The translations under genes and the position numbers were made by a program. Shown piece by piece: positions 42,206 to 51,115 of a stretch of 64,000 nucleotides of DNA (its first letter is position 1; the number at the start of each line of letters is the position of its first letter). The notes beneath the pieces are model-generated. The model did not search any database. It was not told the origin of the DNA and worked only from the letters and a program-made list of their open reading frames with translations. This DNA is from Actinomadura spongiicola (GTDB lineage: Bacteria; Actinomycetota; Actinomycetes; Streptosporangiales; Streptosporangiaceae), in contig NZ_QVNQ01000002.1 of the NCBI RefSeq assembly GCF_003432485.1, positions 744,001 through 808,000 on the forward strand. The letters run 5' to 3'.

Positions 42206-43434
42206 GACCGCTGGTAAGGCCGCCTGGAGGTGCCCCGGTAGGTCTCGTCCAAGACCGTGCCGAGGTGGGTGGGGGTGAACCATTCGCCGACCCGGCCACG
42301 GGCGCGTTCGGCCATCCGGTCCGCGGCGGCCGGATCGTCCAGCATCGCCGTGATGGCGTCCGCGAGCCGCTCCGGGTTCTCCGGCGGGACGAGCAGGCCG
42401 GTCTCGCCTGCGAGGACGAGGTCCTGGTTGGACGGGACGGCCGTCGCGACCAGCGGGATCCCGGCGCTGATCGCCTCGACCAGCACGCAGGGCAGGCCCT
42501 CCCAGCGACTCGCCATCGCCATCAGGTCGAACGCGGGCATGACGGACGCGACGTCGTCGCTGTGCCCGAGCCAGCGCATTCGATCCTCGATGCCGAGTCT
42601 CGCGGTGAGCTTCGCCAGCTTGTCCGCCATCGGACCGCCGCCGACCCACAGGCCGAACACGTCGTCCGGCAGCCGCGCGATGGCCTTGGCGAAGATCTCC
42701 GGGCCCTTCTGGAAGGTGAGCCTGCCGATCGAACCGACGACCTTCACCCCGAGGGGCAGGTCGAGCCGGCGGCGGGCCCGCGCCCTGGAGCCGGGCGCGG
42801 CGACGTACGACTCGACGTCCACGGCGGGCCATGACAGCCGGACCCGCTCCGGGGTGGCGAGCCCGAGCCGCAGCGCGGTCGTCACCGTGTCCGTGCCGAC
42901 GCCGAGGAACGCGTCGGTGTGCTTGGCGGCGATGCGTTCGAGCCGTATGTAGGCGGTGCGCCGCGGCCACGACTGGAATTCGTGGAACGGGAACCCGTGC
43001 CAGGTGTGCACGATGCGGGGCACACCGGCACGCGCCGCGGCGAGCCGTCCGATGACGCCCGCCTTGGAGGAGTGCGTGTGGACGACGTCGAACCGCCCGT
43101 CCGCCAGCACCTTGGTGAGGGTGGACAGGGCGGCGAAGTCGTCGCGGGGGGAGATCTGCGGGACCAGGGATCCCACCTGGACGACCTCCATCCCGGCGCG
43201 GTACGCGTCGGGGGTGAGGTCGCCGGCGGCGGCGTTCGCGACGGCGTCGTCGCCGTGGAGGACGCGGCCGCGGGCGGCGGACGGTTCGCTGTCCATGCCG
43301 ACGCCGCCGGTGACGATCGCCCGTTCGTATCCGTCGTCGGGTAGGGACAGGGCGCCGTTCAGCGCCACCCTCCCGCCGCCGCCGTTGAAACGGGTGATCA
43401 CTTGCGCTACTCGTAGCTTCCTACCTGATTTCAC
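42202..43434 (-). CDS. Glycosyltransferase family 4
   Basis: 410-aa GT-B glycosyltransferase, cytoplasmic face. N-terminal VAQVITRFNGGGGR loop for acceptor binding, DVVHTHSSKAGVIGRLAA, and the C-terminal donor domain with GRLTFQKGPEIF and the EX7E motif as EGLPCVLVEA near residue 315. It adds one sugar to the lipid-linked repeat unit. The GTG start at 43434 lies 14 bp inside the preceding gene, showing tight coupling. Confidence 0.92.
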   Translation of the reverse strand: MKSGRKLRVAQVITRFNGGGGRVALNGALSLPDDGYERAIVTGGVGMDSEPSAARGRVLHGDDAVANAAAGDLTPDAYRAGMEVVQVGSLVPQISPRDDFAALSTLTKVLADGRFDVVHTHSSKAGVIGRLAAARAGVPRIVHTWHGFPFHEFQSWPRRTAYIRLERIAAKHTDAFLGVGTDTVTTALRLGLATPERVRLSWPAVDVESYVAAPGSRARARRRLDLPLGVKVVGSIGRLTFQKGPEIFAKAIARLPDDVFGLWVGGGPMADKLAKLTARLGIEDRMRWLGHSDDVASVMPAFDLMAMASRWEGLPCVLVEAISAGIPLVATAVPSNQDLVLAGETGLLVPPENPERLADAITAMLDDPAAADRMAERARGRVGEWFTPTHLGTVLDETYRGTSRRPYQRS

Positions 43435-44572
43435 GGGTTACCTCACTGGCCGAGAGTGGACGCCGGGCCGGGCGATACTCCGGTAGCAGGCGGCGCAGCA
43501 GCAGGCGCACTTCGTCCGCGTCGCGGGCCTCCGCGGCCGCGGCGAGCGCGTCGAGCAACCGCGGCAGCCCGCCGGGGGGCGGTGCGGGCCTGGTTCCCCA
43601 GATCTTGGGGTGTGCGGTGCGGATTCGTTGTTCGGAATCGGCGAACGCCTTCTCGGCGAGCTTCTCGCCGGGGCCGAGTCCGCTGAACCTGATCGTGACG
43701 GCGGGGGAGTGGACCTGCGCGGCGTACCGCTGCACGAGGTCGAGGACCGGGACGGGCCGGCCCATGTCGAGGGCGAACGTCTCCGCCTCTTCCGCGAGCG
43801 CGGCCGCCTCGATCAGCAGGCCCACGGCCTCCGTCACCGTCATCACGTGCCGCGCGGCCTCCGGGTGCGCGACGGTGATGACCTCACCGGCGGCGATCCG
43901 GTGGGCGAGCGGGCGGCCGAGCGGCGCGCTCGACGCGCCGATGACCTGACCGACGCGGACGGCCGCGAAGCACGTGGGGCCGCCCGTCGCCGTCTGCAGC
44001 AGCATCTCGCCGAGCCGCATCGTCGCGCCGAGCACCGACGTCGGCTCCGCCGCCCGGTCGGACGAGACGAACACCAGCCGCCGCACCCCGTGCCGGACGG
44101 CGCTGTCGACGACGTGCCGGGTGCCGACCACGTTGTCGGCGACGCCGCGGCATGGATCGTTCTCGACGGCGGACAGCCGGTGCCTGCCCGCCGCGTGGAA
44201 GAGCAGTTCGGGTCGCCTGTCGTCGATGACGGCGTCGAGGCGGTCCGCGTCCCGCACGTCCGCGACGGCGATGGCGATCCGGCCGTCGCCCGGTTCCCCG
44301 GTGAGCGTGCGGGCCAGCCGTTCCAGCCGGCGCCCGTCATTGTCGACCAGGCACAGCGCCGCCGGATCCAGGCGTCGGATCCGGCGGCACAGCGCCGCGC
44401 CGACCGTCCCGCAGGCACCGGTGACGAGCACCCGCCGGCCGCGGACCAGGCGCCGCCCCCGCAGATCGGTGAGGACGATCTCCTCCCGGTCCAGCAGCAG
44501 GGCGAGCGGGCTGGCCGCGGCCACGGCGGGCGCGGCGCCTCGGCGGGGCCGGTGCGACGGGAACCAGCGCAC
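43421..44572 (-). CDS. NDP-sugar dehydratase-like SDR with altered catalytic residues
   Basis: 383-aa extended SDR of the CapD/FlaA1/PseB group (polysaccharide biosynthesis protein). Cofactor motif TGACGTVGAALCRR near residue 52; the family segment SSDKAxxPTNxMGxxK reads SSDRAAEPTSVLGATMRLGE. So the Lys of SSDKA is Arg, and the catalytic Met/Tyr-x3-Lys pair is Leu-x3-Met. The PGEKLAE segment near 310 is kept. It may be inactive or have a changed role such as binding the sugar nucleotide. It lacks the membrane domain of long CapD forms. GTG 44572 is 2 bp after the aminotransferase stop. Confidence 0.78.
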   Translation of the reverse strand: MRWFPSHRPRRGAAPAVAAASPLALLLDREEIVLTDLRGRRLVRGRRVLVTGACGTVGAALCRRIRRLDPAALCLVDNDGRRLERLARTLTGEPGDGRIAIAVADVRDADRLDAVIDDRRPELLFHAAGRHRLSAVENDPCRGVADNVVGTRHVVDSAVRHGVRRLVFVSSDRAAEPTSVLGATMRLGEMLLQTATGGPTCFAAVRVGQVIGASSAPLGRPLAHRIAAGEVITVAHPEAARHVMTVTEAVGLLIEAAALAEEAETFALDMGRPVPVLDLVQRYAAQVHSPAVTIRFSGLGPGEKLAEKAFADSEQRIRTAHPKIWGTRPAPPPGGLPRLLDALAAAAEARDADEVRLLLRRLLPEYRPARRPLSASEVTREIR

Positions 44573-44574
44573 GG

Positions 44575-45738
44575 TCAGCTCCGGGTCCGCATCGCCCGGG
44601 TCCGCATCGCCTCGGCGAGGGCGGCGACCACGCGGTCCTGGTCGTCGGCCGTCAGGCCCGGGTACAGCGGCAGCGACAGCAGTTCCTCCCCGACCCGGTC
44701 GGTCACGGGCACCCGCGCGCACTCGTCCGCGCCGACGATCTCCTTGTAGGCGGTCAACTGGTTGGCCGGGATGAAGTGGACGGACGTTCCGATGCCCGCC
44801 GCCTGCAACTCGTCGCCGACCGCGTCACGGTCCTTGACGCGCACCTGGTAGAGATGCCAGGCGTGCCGGACGCCGTCGAGGGAGTTCCGCTGCGGGAGGA
44901 CGACCCCGGACACCCCCGCCAGCGCCTCGTCGTAGCGGGCGACGATCTGCTCCCGCTCCTCCTGCCAACCGGGCAGCGACTGGATCTGGGCGCGTCCGAT
45001 CGTCGCCTGGACGTCGGTCATGTTCGCCTTCAGCCCCACGGCCTTCACGTCGTACCGCCAGCTCCCGCCGGGTAGGTAGCGTTTCCAGGAGTCCTTGCTC
45101 ATCCCGTGCAGCCGCATCGCGCGGACCCGGTCGGCGAACTCCTCGTCGCTGGTCGCGACCGCGCCGCCCTCGCCGATCGGCATGTTCTTCGTCGCGTAGA
45201 ACGAGAAGCACGCCGCGTACGAGGACGATCCGACGGGGGCTCCGCCGCGCGCCGCGCCCGGTCCGTGCGCGGCGTCCTCCACCACCCGTGACCGGTCGAG
45301 ACCGGCCGCCTCGGTGAGGGCGGGCACGTCCACCGGGTATCCGCCCTGGTTCTGCAGGATCATGGCGGCGGGCTTCACCCGGGCCGCCGCCGCGGCGACC
45401 GTCTCCGGGCTCGGCACCAGCGTCTCCTCGTCGATGTCGACGAAGACGGGACGGTGCCCGGCGTGCAGGATCGCGTTGATCGCGCCGCAGAACGTCAGGC
45501 TGGGCGTGAGCACCGGCGACCCCGCGGGGAGGCCCATCGCGCGCAGGCTCAGCTCCAGGGCGCTCGTGCACGACGCGACCGCGACGACGTGCGCGGCGCC
45601 GAGGTAGTCGGCGAACTCCTGCTCGAACGCCGCGGTCTCCGGGCCCGTGGTGAGCCAGCGGGAGTCGAGCACCTTGACGACCGCGTCGGGCACCCCACCC
45701 GTGAGCGGCGGGACGCAGAACGGGACGTTTGAAGTCAT
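44575..45738 (-). CDS. DegT/DnrJ/EryC1/StrS aminotransferase
   Basis: 387-aa PLP enzyme that aminates a keto sugar nucleotide. PLP lysine lies in SFYATKNMPIGEGG near residue 185; SCTSALELSLRAMG and EDAAHGPGA are the cofactor phosphate and ring contacts. A dTDP- or UDP-4-keto sugar would be the expected substrate, which needs a dehydratase; the neighbouring SDR is the candidate, but its active site is altered. ATG 45738. Second gene of the polysaccharide operon after the Wzz-type gene. Confidence 0.93.
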   Translation of the reverse strand: MTSNVPFCVPPLTGGVPDAVVKVLDSRWLTTGPETAAFEQEFADYLGAAHVVAVASCTSALELSLRAMGLPAGSPVLTPSLTFCGAINAILHAGHRPVFVDIDEETLVPSPETVAAAAARVKPAAMILQNQGGYPVDVPALTEAAGLDRSRVVEDAAHGPGAARGGAPVGSSSYAACFSFYATKNMPIGEGGAVATSDEEFADRVRAMRLHGMSKDSWKRYLPGGSWRYDVKAVGLKANMTDVQATIGRAQIQSLPGWQEEREQIVARYDEALAGVSGVVLPQRNSLDGVRHAWHLYQVRVKDRDAVGDELQAAGIGTSVHFIPANQLTAYKEIVGADECARVPVTDRVGEELLSLPLYPGLTADDQDRVVAALAEAMRTRAMRTRS

Positions 45739-45792
45739 CCGGCTTTTCTCCTTGTTCTCACGTGCCTTGCGTTCTCACGTGCCGTTGGGTTG

Positions 45793-47256
45793 TCACGTGC
45801 CTGTGCGGCCGCGAACGACCGAGCGGATCCGCGCGATCCCGCGGTTCCGGGGGGAGATCGACCCGCGTGACGCGGCCACGACGCCGAGCAGCGGCCAACC
45901 GGAGGCGGCGACGAGGTCGCGAACGGAGTCCAGCCCGGCCGCCGTCGTCACCGGACCGGCCACGACCACCACGCCGACCACGTCGTCCGCGTTCGGGTCC
46001 ATGTCCTCGAACGCGTGCACATGGCACAGGCGGCGGACCGGGACCGGCAGGCCCGTCTCCACCGGGGACACCTCCGCCGTGGTCTTCGGCATGACCGCGG
46101 TTCCGGTGGCGCGGACGAGCGAGGTGCTCTTCGCGCCGTCGGTCCCGGTGCTGTTGAGGGACGGGTCGTCGCCGTCCGCGTCCTTTCCGCCGGTCTCGGC
46201 GGGACGTTCCTCGGACGTCTCGGTGTCGTCCACCCGGGCGTGCACCGGCCTGGCCGTGAAAGAGTTCGCGTCGTCCCCGTGGCGCGCGTCGTCCCCGTAC
46301 ACCGCCCCCGCCACCGTCGACACCAGCTCGTGGGGCAGCGGACCGGGCGCGCCGACCAGCGTGACCCGTTCGACGTCCTGCTTCTTCGCCGCCAGCCGCA
46401 CCCGCCGGCCGAGGTCGGCGAGCTGCCCGGGGCCGCGGTCGGTGTGGCCGAGCAGCGGCACCGCCAGGCGCCGCGCGACCCGCCGCTGTCCGGGGATCGT
46501 GGGCCGGACCGCCTCGACGATGACCGCGATCAGGATCCCGCCGACCAGCCCGACGAGCCCGGCGATCACCGACATCATCACCATCGGGTCCGAGGTCGGG
46601 GCGAGGACCGCGGGCTGCACCACCGACGACCTGCTGGTCGCCAGGAGCTGGTTCCGCAGGTCCGAACGGTCCGATCGCAGGTCCGCCAGCTCCGCCTGTA
46701 CCAGGTCGCGTTCGTTCACGGCGTCGGTGTCGGGATTGGGCTCCGCCGTTCCCCGGGTCAGGGGCCCGAGCCTCCGCTGAAGCTCCTGGACGCGCTCGTC
46801 GATCTCGGCCAACCGCTGCCTGATGGCGCCCTGGCTGGACTCGTTGATCTCCTGGACGACCGCGGCTCCGATGGCGTCCGTGAGCGCCTGCGCCACGTCC
46901 GGGTCGGAGTCCTTCACCGACAGCTCCACGATCGTGGACGTCCCGAGCCCCGACACCTCGACGGCCTTGGCGACCTTCGTCGTCGACCGGTCGATGCCCT
47001 GCTGGCGCAGCACGTCGCGCAGCAGCGTGTCGCTGGTCGCGAACGCCTTCACCTTGCTGACCACGATGCTGACGCCGGCGTCGCCGACCTCCGCGTCGGT
47101 CACCCCGCCACCGGCCTGCAACCGGGACTTGGCGACCGAGGGCGGCACCTGGGCGCTCATCAGCAGTGCCACCAGCGTCAGCGGCACAACGGTCATGACC
47201 AGCAGGAGCGCCCAGTAACTGCGAACAACCCGCGCGGCGACTTCGTCGATCTCCAC
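45793..47256 (-). CDS. Wzz-type polysaccharide co-polymerase with degenerate kinase domain
   Basis: 487-aa inner-membrane protein. First helix near residues 12-33 (YWALLLVMTVVPLTLVALLM), a Wzz outer region with a coiled coil (RLAEIDERVQELQRRLG), second helix ~225-250. The cytoplasmic part is positioned like a BY-kinase, but where GxxGxGKS should be it reads VGAPGPLPHELVSTVAGAV, and the later VVVVAGPVTTAAGLDSVRD matches the family's last strand. So the kinase fold is kept without a P-loop. GTG 47256 is chosen because GGAGGAAAG lies 3 nt upstream; GTG 47280 is the longer option. It is the first gene of the operon and likely sets chain length. Confidence 0.8.
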   Translation of the reverse strand: MEIDEVAARVVRSYWALLLVMTVVPLTLVALLMSAQVPPSVAKSRLQAGGGVTDAEVGDAGVSIVVSKVKAFATSDTLLRDVLRQQGIDRSTTKVAKAVEVSGLGTSTIVELSVKDSDPDVAQALTDAIGAAVVQEINESSQGAIRQRLAEIDERVQELQRRLGPLTRGTAEPNPDTDAVNERDLVQAELADLRSDRSDLRNQLLATSRSSVVQPAVLAPTSDPMVMMSVIAGLVGLVGGILIAVIVEAVRPTIPGQRRVARRLAVPLLGHTDRGPGQLADLGRRVRLAAKKQDVERVTLVGAPGPLPHELVSTVAGAVYGDDARHGDDANSFTARPVHARVDDTETSEERPAETGGKDADGDDPSLNSTGTDGAKSTSLVRATGTAVMPKTTAEVSPVETGLPVPVRRLCHVHAFEDMDPNADDVVGVVVVAGPVTTAAGLDSVRDLVAASGWPLLGVVAASRGSISPRNRGIARIRSVVRGRTGT

Positions 47257-47397
47257 GATCTTTCCTCCGGGTTCGGCCACCGCGAGCGTAAGAACCCGAC
47301 TCCTCGGAGCAATCGCGCAAAAGACGATCCCCGACTACGCCGTTTGCATCAGTCAGCGCTCTTATCAGGCAATTCGCTTGTCGGGCGGTGCGCCCGA

Positions 47398-48060
47398 TCA
47401 ATGGTCGGAAGGCCGCATCCCGGAACGCATCGCGAGGGTGATCGCCTCAAGTGCCGAGTGCATGTCGAGTTTCGCCAGCAGGTTCTGCGTGTGCGTGCGG
47501 ATCGTGTTCGTCGACAGGCCGAGCCGTTCGGCGATCTCGGCGCGGCCCAGGCCGTCCACCATGCACTGGAGGACCTCCCGCTCGCGCGGCGTCAGGGCCG
47601 CCAGCGTTCCCGCGCCGCCGTGCGGTTCGGGGTCGTCCCGCACCAGGCGGTGCAGCACCTCGCCCAGCACGTCCACCGGGATCCAGCCGCCCCGCCGCGC
47701 CGCCGACCGGATCACCTGCGCGACCCGGTCGGCGCCCTCGGTCTTCTCCAGCCAGCCCACCGCGCCCCGCCGGACGGCCCGCACCATCGTGTCCAGGTCG
47801 CTCATCGCGGTGAGCACGACGACCCGCAGCTCCGGCTGCGTGTCGCGGACCCGGTCCAGGACGTCCAGGCCGCTCTCCGACCCCAGCGTCATGTCGAGCA
47901 GCAGCACGCGCGGACGTTCGGTGGCGGCGAGCGCGACCGCGCGCCGCACGTCCGCGGCGATCGGCAGGATCACCAGGTCGGGTTCGCGGTCCAGCCGGGC
48001 GGCCAGGGCTTCGGCGAACAGCGCATGATCGTCCACGATGAGGACGCGGATCGGTTCCAT
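47398..48060 (-). CDS. NarL/LuxR-family response regulator
   Basis: 220 aa. Receiver domain VLIVDDHALFAEALAARL, Asp in VLLLDMTLGSESG, Thr in VVLTAMSD, Lys in WLEKTEGA. LuxR helix-turn-helix LTPREREVLQCMVDGLGRAE then STNTIRTHTQNLL. There is no adjacent histidine kinase. It lies upstream of and in the same direction as the polysaccharide operon (142 bp gap), so it is a candidate regulator of it. Confidence 0.9.
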   Translation of the reverse strand: MEPIRVLIVDDHALFAEALAARLDREPDLVILPIAADVRRAVALAATERPRVLLLDMTLGSESGLDVLDRVRDTQPELRVVVLTAMSDLDTMVRAVRRGAVGWLEKTEGADRVAQVIRSAARRGGWIPVDVLGEVLHRLVRDDPEPHGGAGTLAALTPREREVLQCMVDGLGRAEIAERLGLSTNTIRTHTQNLLAKLDMHSALEAITLAMRSGMRPSDH

Positions 48061-48317
48061 CCATCGACGATGACCGCTGCGAGCGTCGGACGGATCATGC
48101 AAACGCTGTACTCGTTCCGGTCCGCCGGTATGGCGCGCGTCCTTCCGGTGTTCGGGCCCGGGGATGAAGACGCGTGCGCGTACGCGACGTCGCGATGGAA
48201 GGTTCCTTTTCGTCCGGAGCCGGTCAGGTGCACGGCGGATCATTGACCGGGCACGGTCGCCTGCTGATCCTGTCACGTGTCATTCCAGGGTCAATTCGGG
48301 TTGTCAAAGGATGCGCC

Positions 48318-49322
48318 ATGAAAGTCCTGATCACCGGTGGAGCCGGTTTCATCGGAAGCACGATCGCCTCGGTGTTCGCCGAGCGCGGGGTCACGCCGGT
48401 CGTGCTCGACAGCCTGGTCACGGGCAGGCAGGAGTTCACCGACGGAAAGATCTTCTACCAGGGCGACATCGGGGACGGAGATCTCGTCGACCAGATCTTC
48501 CAGGACCATCCCGACATCATCGCGACCGTCCACTGCGCCGCACTGATCGTCGTGCCCGATTCGATGGCCGACCCGCTCCGCTACTACCGCGTCAATCTGA
48601 CCAGGACCCTCGACCTGGCCGGTCATCTCATCCGTAACGACTGCATGCGAATGATCTTCGCGTCGACGGCGGGAATGTACCGACCCGAGCCGGATCTGTC
48701 GGTCACCGAAACGTCGGTTCTGGAGCCGCAGAATCCGTACACCCGCTCGAAGATGATGGCCGAGCTACTTCTTCAGGACTTCTGCAAGGCCTACGGGCTC
48801 CGTGTCATATCCCTGCGCTATCTCAACCCGATCGGCGCCGATCCGCAGTTGCGCACCGGCCTGCAGAACAGCAAGCCCACCCACGCCCTCGGCAAGATGA
48901 TCGAATGCCATGGCCTCGGCGTGCCGTTCACGATCACCGGGGTGGACTGGGAGACCCGCGACGGCACCGCCATCCGCGACTACATCCATGTCTGGGACAT
49001 CGCCCGCGCCTTCTACGAGGCCACCGCCCGCTTCGACTCGATCGTTCCGCCGCGCGGGGAGGGCTCCGGCTACGAGGTCATCAATCTGGGGACCGGTGAC
49101 GGCACCACCGTCCGCGAACTCGTCGAGGCGTTCCGCGAAGTGGTCGGCGACGGTTTCCGCGCGGCGGACGCCCCGGCCCGTCCCGGCGACGTCGTCGGCG
49201 CCTTCGTCAATCCGGCCAAGGCCAGCGCCCTGCTCGGCTGGAAACCCGAATACACCATCGAGGACGCCATCCGCCATTCCCTCCAATGGGCGGAACGGCG
49301 CCGCGAGACCGACCTCGCCTGA
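48318..49322 (+). CDS. GalE-like NAD-dependent epimerase/dehydratase
   Basis: 334-aa extended SDR. Cofactor motif TGGAGFIGSTIA at residues 7-18; catalytic Tyr-x3-Lys in YTRSKMMAE near 147; SLRYLNPIGADP and the IHVWDIARAF segment are typical of UDP-glucose 4-epimerases. It would supply a galacto- or N-acetylgalactosamine-type sugar nucleotide to the polysaccharide operon on the other strand. ATG 48318 with AAAGGA 7 nt upstream; the frame is open to 48174 without a ribosome site. Confidence 0.88.
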   Translation: MKVLITGGAGFIGSTIASVFAERGVTPVVLDSLVTGRQEFTDGKIFYQGDIGDGDLVDQIFQDHPDIIATVHCAALIVVPDSMADPLRYYRVNLTRTLDLAGHLIRNDCMRMIFASTAGMYRPEPDLSVTETSVLEPQNPYTRSKMMAELLLQDFCKAYGLRVISLRYLNPIGADPQLRTGLQNSKPTHALGKMIECHGLGVPFTITGVDWETRDGTAIRDYIHVWDIARAFYEATARFDSIVPPRGEGSGYEVINLGTGDGTTVRELVEAFREVVGDGFRAADAPARPGDVVGAFVNPAKASALLGWKPEYTIEDAIRHSLQWAERRRETDLA

Positions 49323-49352
49323 GAAGACGTCCCGCCGAGGCGTCCGCACCCG

Positions 49353-49387
49353 AAGAATGGCCCCCGCCGCTGCGAGGGACCATTCTT
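49353..49387. terminator. Bidirectional terminator
   Basis: AAGAATGG (49353-49360) and CCATTCTT (49380-49387) form a stem extended by CCC/GGG, ending in TTT on the plus strand. It separates the convergent epimerase and LysR genes. Confidence 0.7.
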
Positions 49388-49394
49388 TGGCGCG

Positions 49395-50264
49395 TCAGGT
49401 GGAGCATTCGAGGGCCGTGCGGACGAAGCGGGCGATGTGCGGCGACCGGCTGCCCGCCCGCCACAGGGCCAGGGTCCGGTACGGCTTCGCGTCGGACACC
49501 GGCCGGTACGTCACGTCCGGGCGGACGTTCCGCGCGGCCAGCGAGGCGGGCACCAGCGCCACGGCCTGGCCGAGGGCCACCACCTCCAGGAGTTGGGCGG
49601 TGTCCCGCACGGTCGGGCCGTCGGCGGGCCGGTCCGGGTTTCCCAGCCAATGGTCGTCGTCGAGGGGTTCCGGGGTGCTCCACCTGGGCGCGGGTTCGTC
49701 GACCAGGTCGGCGGTGCTGAGGACGTCGCGTCCGGCGAGCGCATGGTCCGCGGGGAGCGCGGCGACACGCGGCTCCGTGGACAGCGGTTCGGTGTCGAGG
49801 CCCTCGCCGTCGAAGCACGCGGCGATCGCCAGGTCCGCGCGCCCGTCGCGGACCATGGCGGCCTGCTCACCGAACCCGCTGACGACGACCTGGAGTTCCG
49901 GCGCGTCCGGCTCGTCGCGGAACCGCGCGCAGACCGTGTGCAGCAGCTCCGTCGCCACCCCCGGCTTCGCGGTGACGACGAGCGCGTGGCGCGGCGCACC
50001 GGCCCGCCGCGTCCGGCGGACGGCGACGTCGACGGAGGAGAGGACGACGGCCGCCTCCTTGGCGAGGACCTCACCGGCGGGGGTCAGGGCCAGCCGACGA
50101 CCCGTCCGGTCGAACAGGTCGACGCCGAGGCGGCGCTCCAGCCGGCGCATCGCCCGGGACAGCGGCGGCTGGGCGATCCCGAGCCGCTTCGCCGCCCGGG
50201 TGACGTTCAGTTCCTCGGCGACGGCGCGGAAGTAGCGCAACTCGCGGATCTCCGGCTCCGACAT
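49395..50264 (-). CDS. LysR family transcriptional regulator
   Basis: 289 aa. N-terminal winged helix: LRYFRAVAEELNVTRAAKRL, GIAQPPLSRAMRRLE, LFDRTGRRLALTPAG. The C-terminal periplasmic-binding-like effector domain starts near residue 90. ATG 50264. It is divergent from an SDR gene with a 17-bp palindrome in the gap that overlaps its own start codon, the usual LysR layout. Effector unknown. Confidence 0.92.
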   Translation of the reverse strand: MSEPEIRELRYFRAVAEELNVTRAAKRLGIAQPPLSRAMRRLERRLGVDLFDRTGRRLALTPAGEVLAKEAAVVLSSVDVAVRRTRRAGAPRHALVVTAKPGVATELLHTVCARFRDEPDAPELQVVVSGFGEQAAMVRDGRADLAIAACFDGEGLDTEPLSTEPRVAALPADHALAGRDVLSTADLVDEPAPRWSTPEPLDDDHWLGNPDRPADGPTVRDTAQLLEVVALGQAVALVPASLAARNVRPDVTYRPVSDAKPYRTLALWRAGSRSPHIARFVRTALECST

Positions 50265-50278
50265 ACCGCCAGGGTATG
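50262..50278. promoter_or_regulatory. LysR-type T-N11-A box over the lysR start codon
   Basis: CATACC-GCCAG-GGTATG is a perfect inverted repeat that contains the T-N11-A pattern of LysR sites (T50264 to A50276). It includes the ATG of the LysR gene, so binding should block its own expression, and lies 58-74 bp upstream of the SDR start at 50336, suitable for activation. Confidence 0.65.
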
Positions 50279-50335
50279 GGGCGGCACCCGATCGGTCTTT
50301 CCCCCGCCGGGGCAGGTGCGGCTGAGATGGACGCC

Positions 50336-51076
50336 ATGAACGAAATCGCACTCGTCACCGGCGGCAACAAGGGGATCGGCCTGGAGATCGTCCGCGGCCT
50401 CGCACAATGGGGTTTCACGGTGTATCTCGGTGCCCGAGACCCGGAACGCGGCCGCGCGGCCGTCGAGGCCATGGCGGAAGGACTGGACGTCCGGTTCGTC
50501 CGGCTCGACGTGACCGACCCGACTTCCGTGGCAGCCGCCGTCACGGCGATCGAGAAGGAGACGGGACTCCTGGACGTCCTGGTCAACAACGCCGGGATCA
50601 CGCGCGACTGGGGCGTCCCGTTCGACTCCGCCGCCTCCTCCCGGATGCGGGAGGTGTACGAGGTCAACGTCTTCGGCGTCGTCACGGTGACGTCGGCGTG
50701 CCTGCCGCTGCTCCGCCGGTCCGGGAACGCGCGGATCGTCAACGTGTCGAGCGGGCTCGGGTCGCTGACGTTCCTGAGCGACCCGGCGCACCCGCTCTCG
50801 GCGCGCTCGTCCCTCGGATACGGCTCGTCCAAGGCCGCCCTCAACGCCCTGACCCTCGCCTACGCCAACGCCCTGCGCGCGGACGGCATCAAGGTGAACG
50901 CCGCCGCGCCGGGAATGGTCCGCACCGACCAGAACGCCGACGCGCCGTTCCCCCGAGGCGACCGCACCCCCGTGGACGGCGCCACCGTCCCGATCCTGCT
51001 CGCGACACTTCCCCCGGACGGCCCCACCGGCGTCTTCCGGGGCCCCGACTCCCTGGACGAGACCATCCCCTGGTGA
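50336..51076 (+). CDS. SDR family oxidoreductase
   Basis: About 246 aa. Cofactor motif TGGNKGIG near residue 8, NNAG near 84, Ser in NVSSGLGS, and YGSSK as the YxxxK pair near 165. The sequence resembles carbonyl-reductase-like SDRs of the kind seen in actinobacteria and fungi. ATG 50336; ATG 50327 is a possible alternative. It is probably regulated by the divergent LysR protein. Substrate unknown. Confidence 0.9.
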   Translation: MNEIALVTGGNKGIGLEIVRGLAQWGFTVYLGARDPERGRAAVEAMAEGLDVRFVRLDVTDPTSVAAAVTAIEKETGLLDVLVNNAGITRDWGVPFDSAASSRMREVYEVNVFGVVTVTSACLPLLRRSGNARIVNVSSGLGSLTFLSDPAHPLSARSSLGYGSSKAALNALTLAYANALRADGIKVNAAAPGMVRTDQNADAPFPRGDRTPVDGATVPILLATLPPDGPTGVFRGPDSLDETIPW

Positions 51077-51102
51077 CCGGGACGCGAACGGCACCGCACT
51101 TG

Positions 51103-51108
51103 TACTGT
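51103..51108 (+). promoter_or_regulatory. -10 element for a leaderless LuxR transcript
   Basis: TACTGT ends 7 nt before GTG 51116, so transcription should begin at or next to the start codon. There is no Shine-Dalgarno sequence before this GTG. This is consistent with a leaderless mRNA, which is common in actinobacteria. Confidence 0.4.
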
Positions 51109-51115
51109 GTGCGGC

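Noticed and set aside
39497..42217. 906-codon open frame on the plus strand
   Set aside because: Antisense shadow of the Wzy-Wzx gene; composition typical of a mirror frame.
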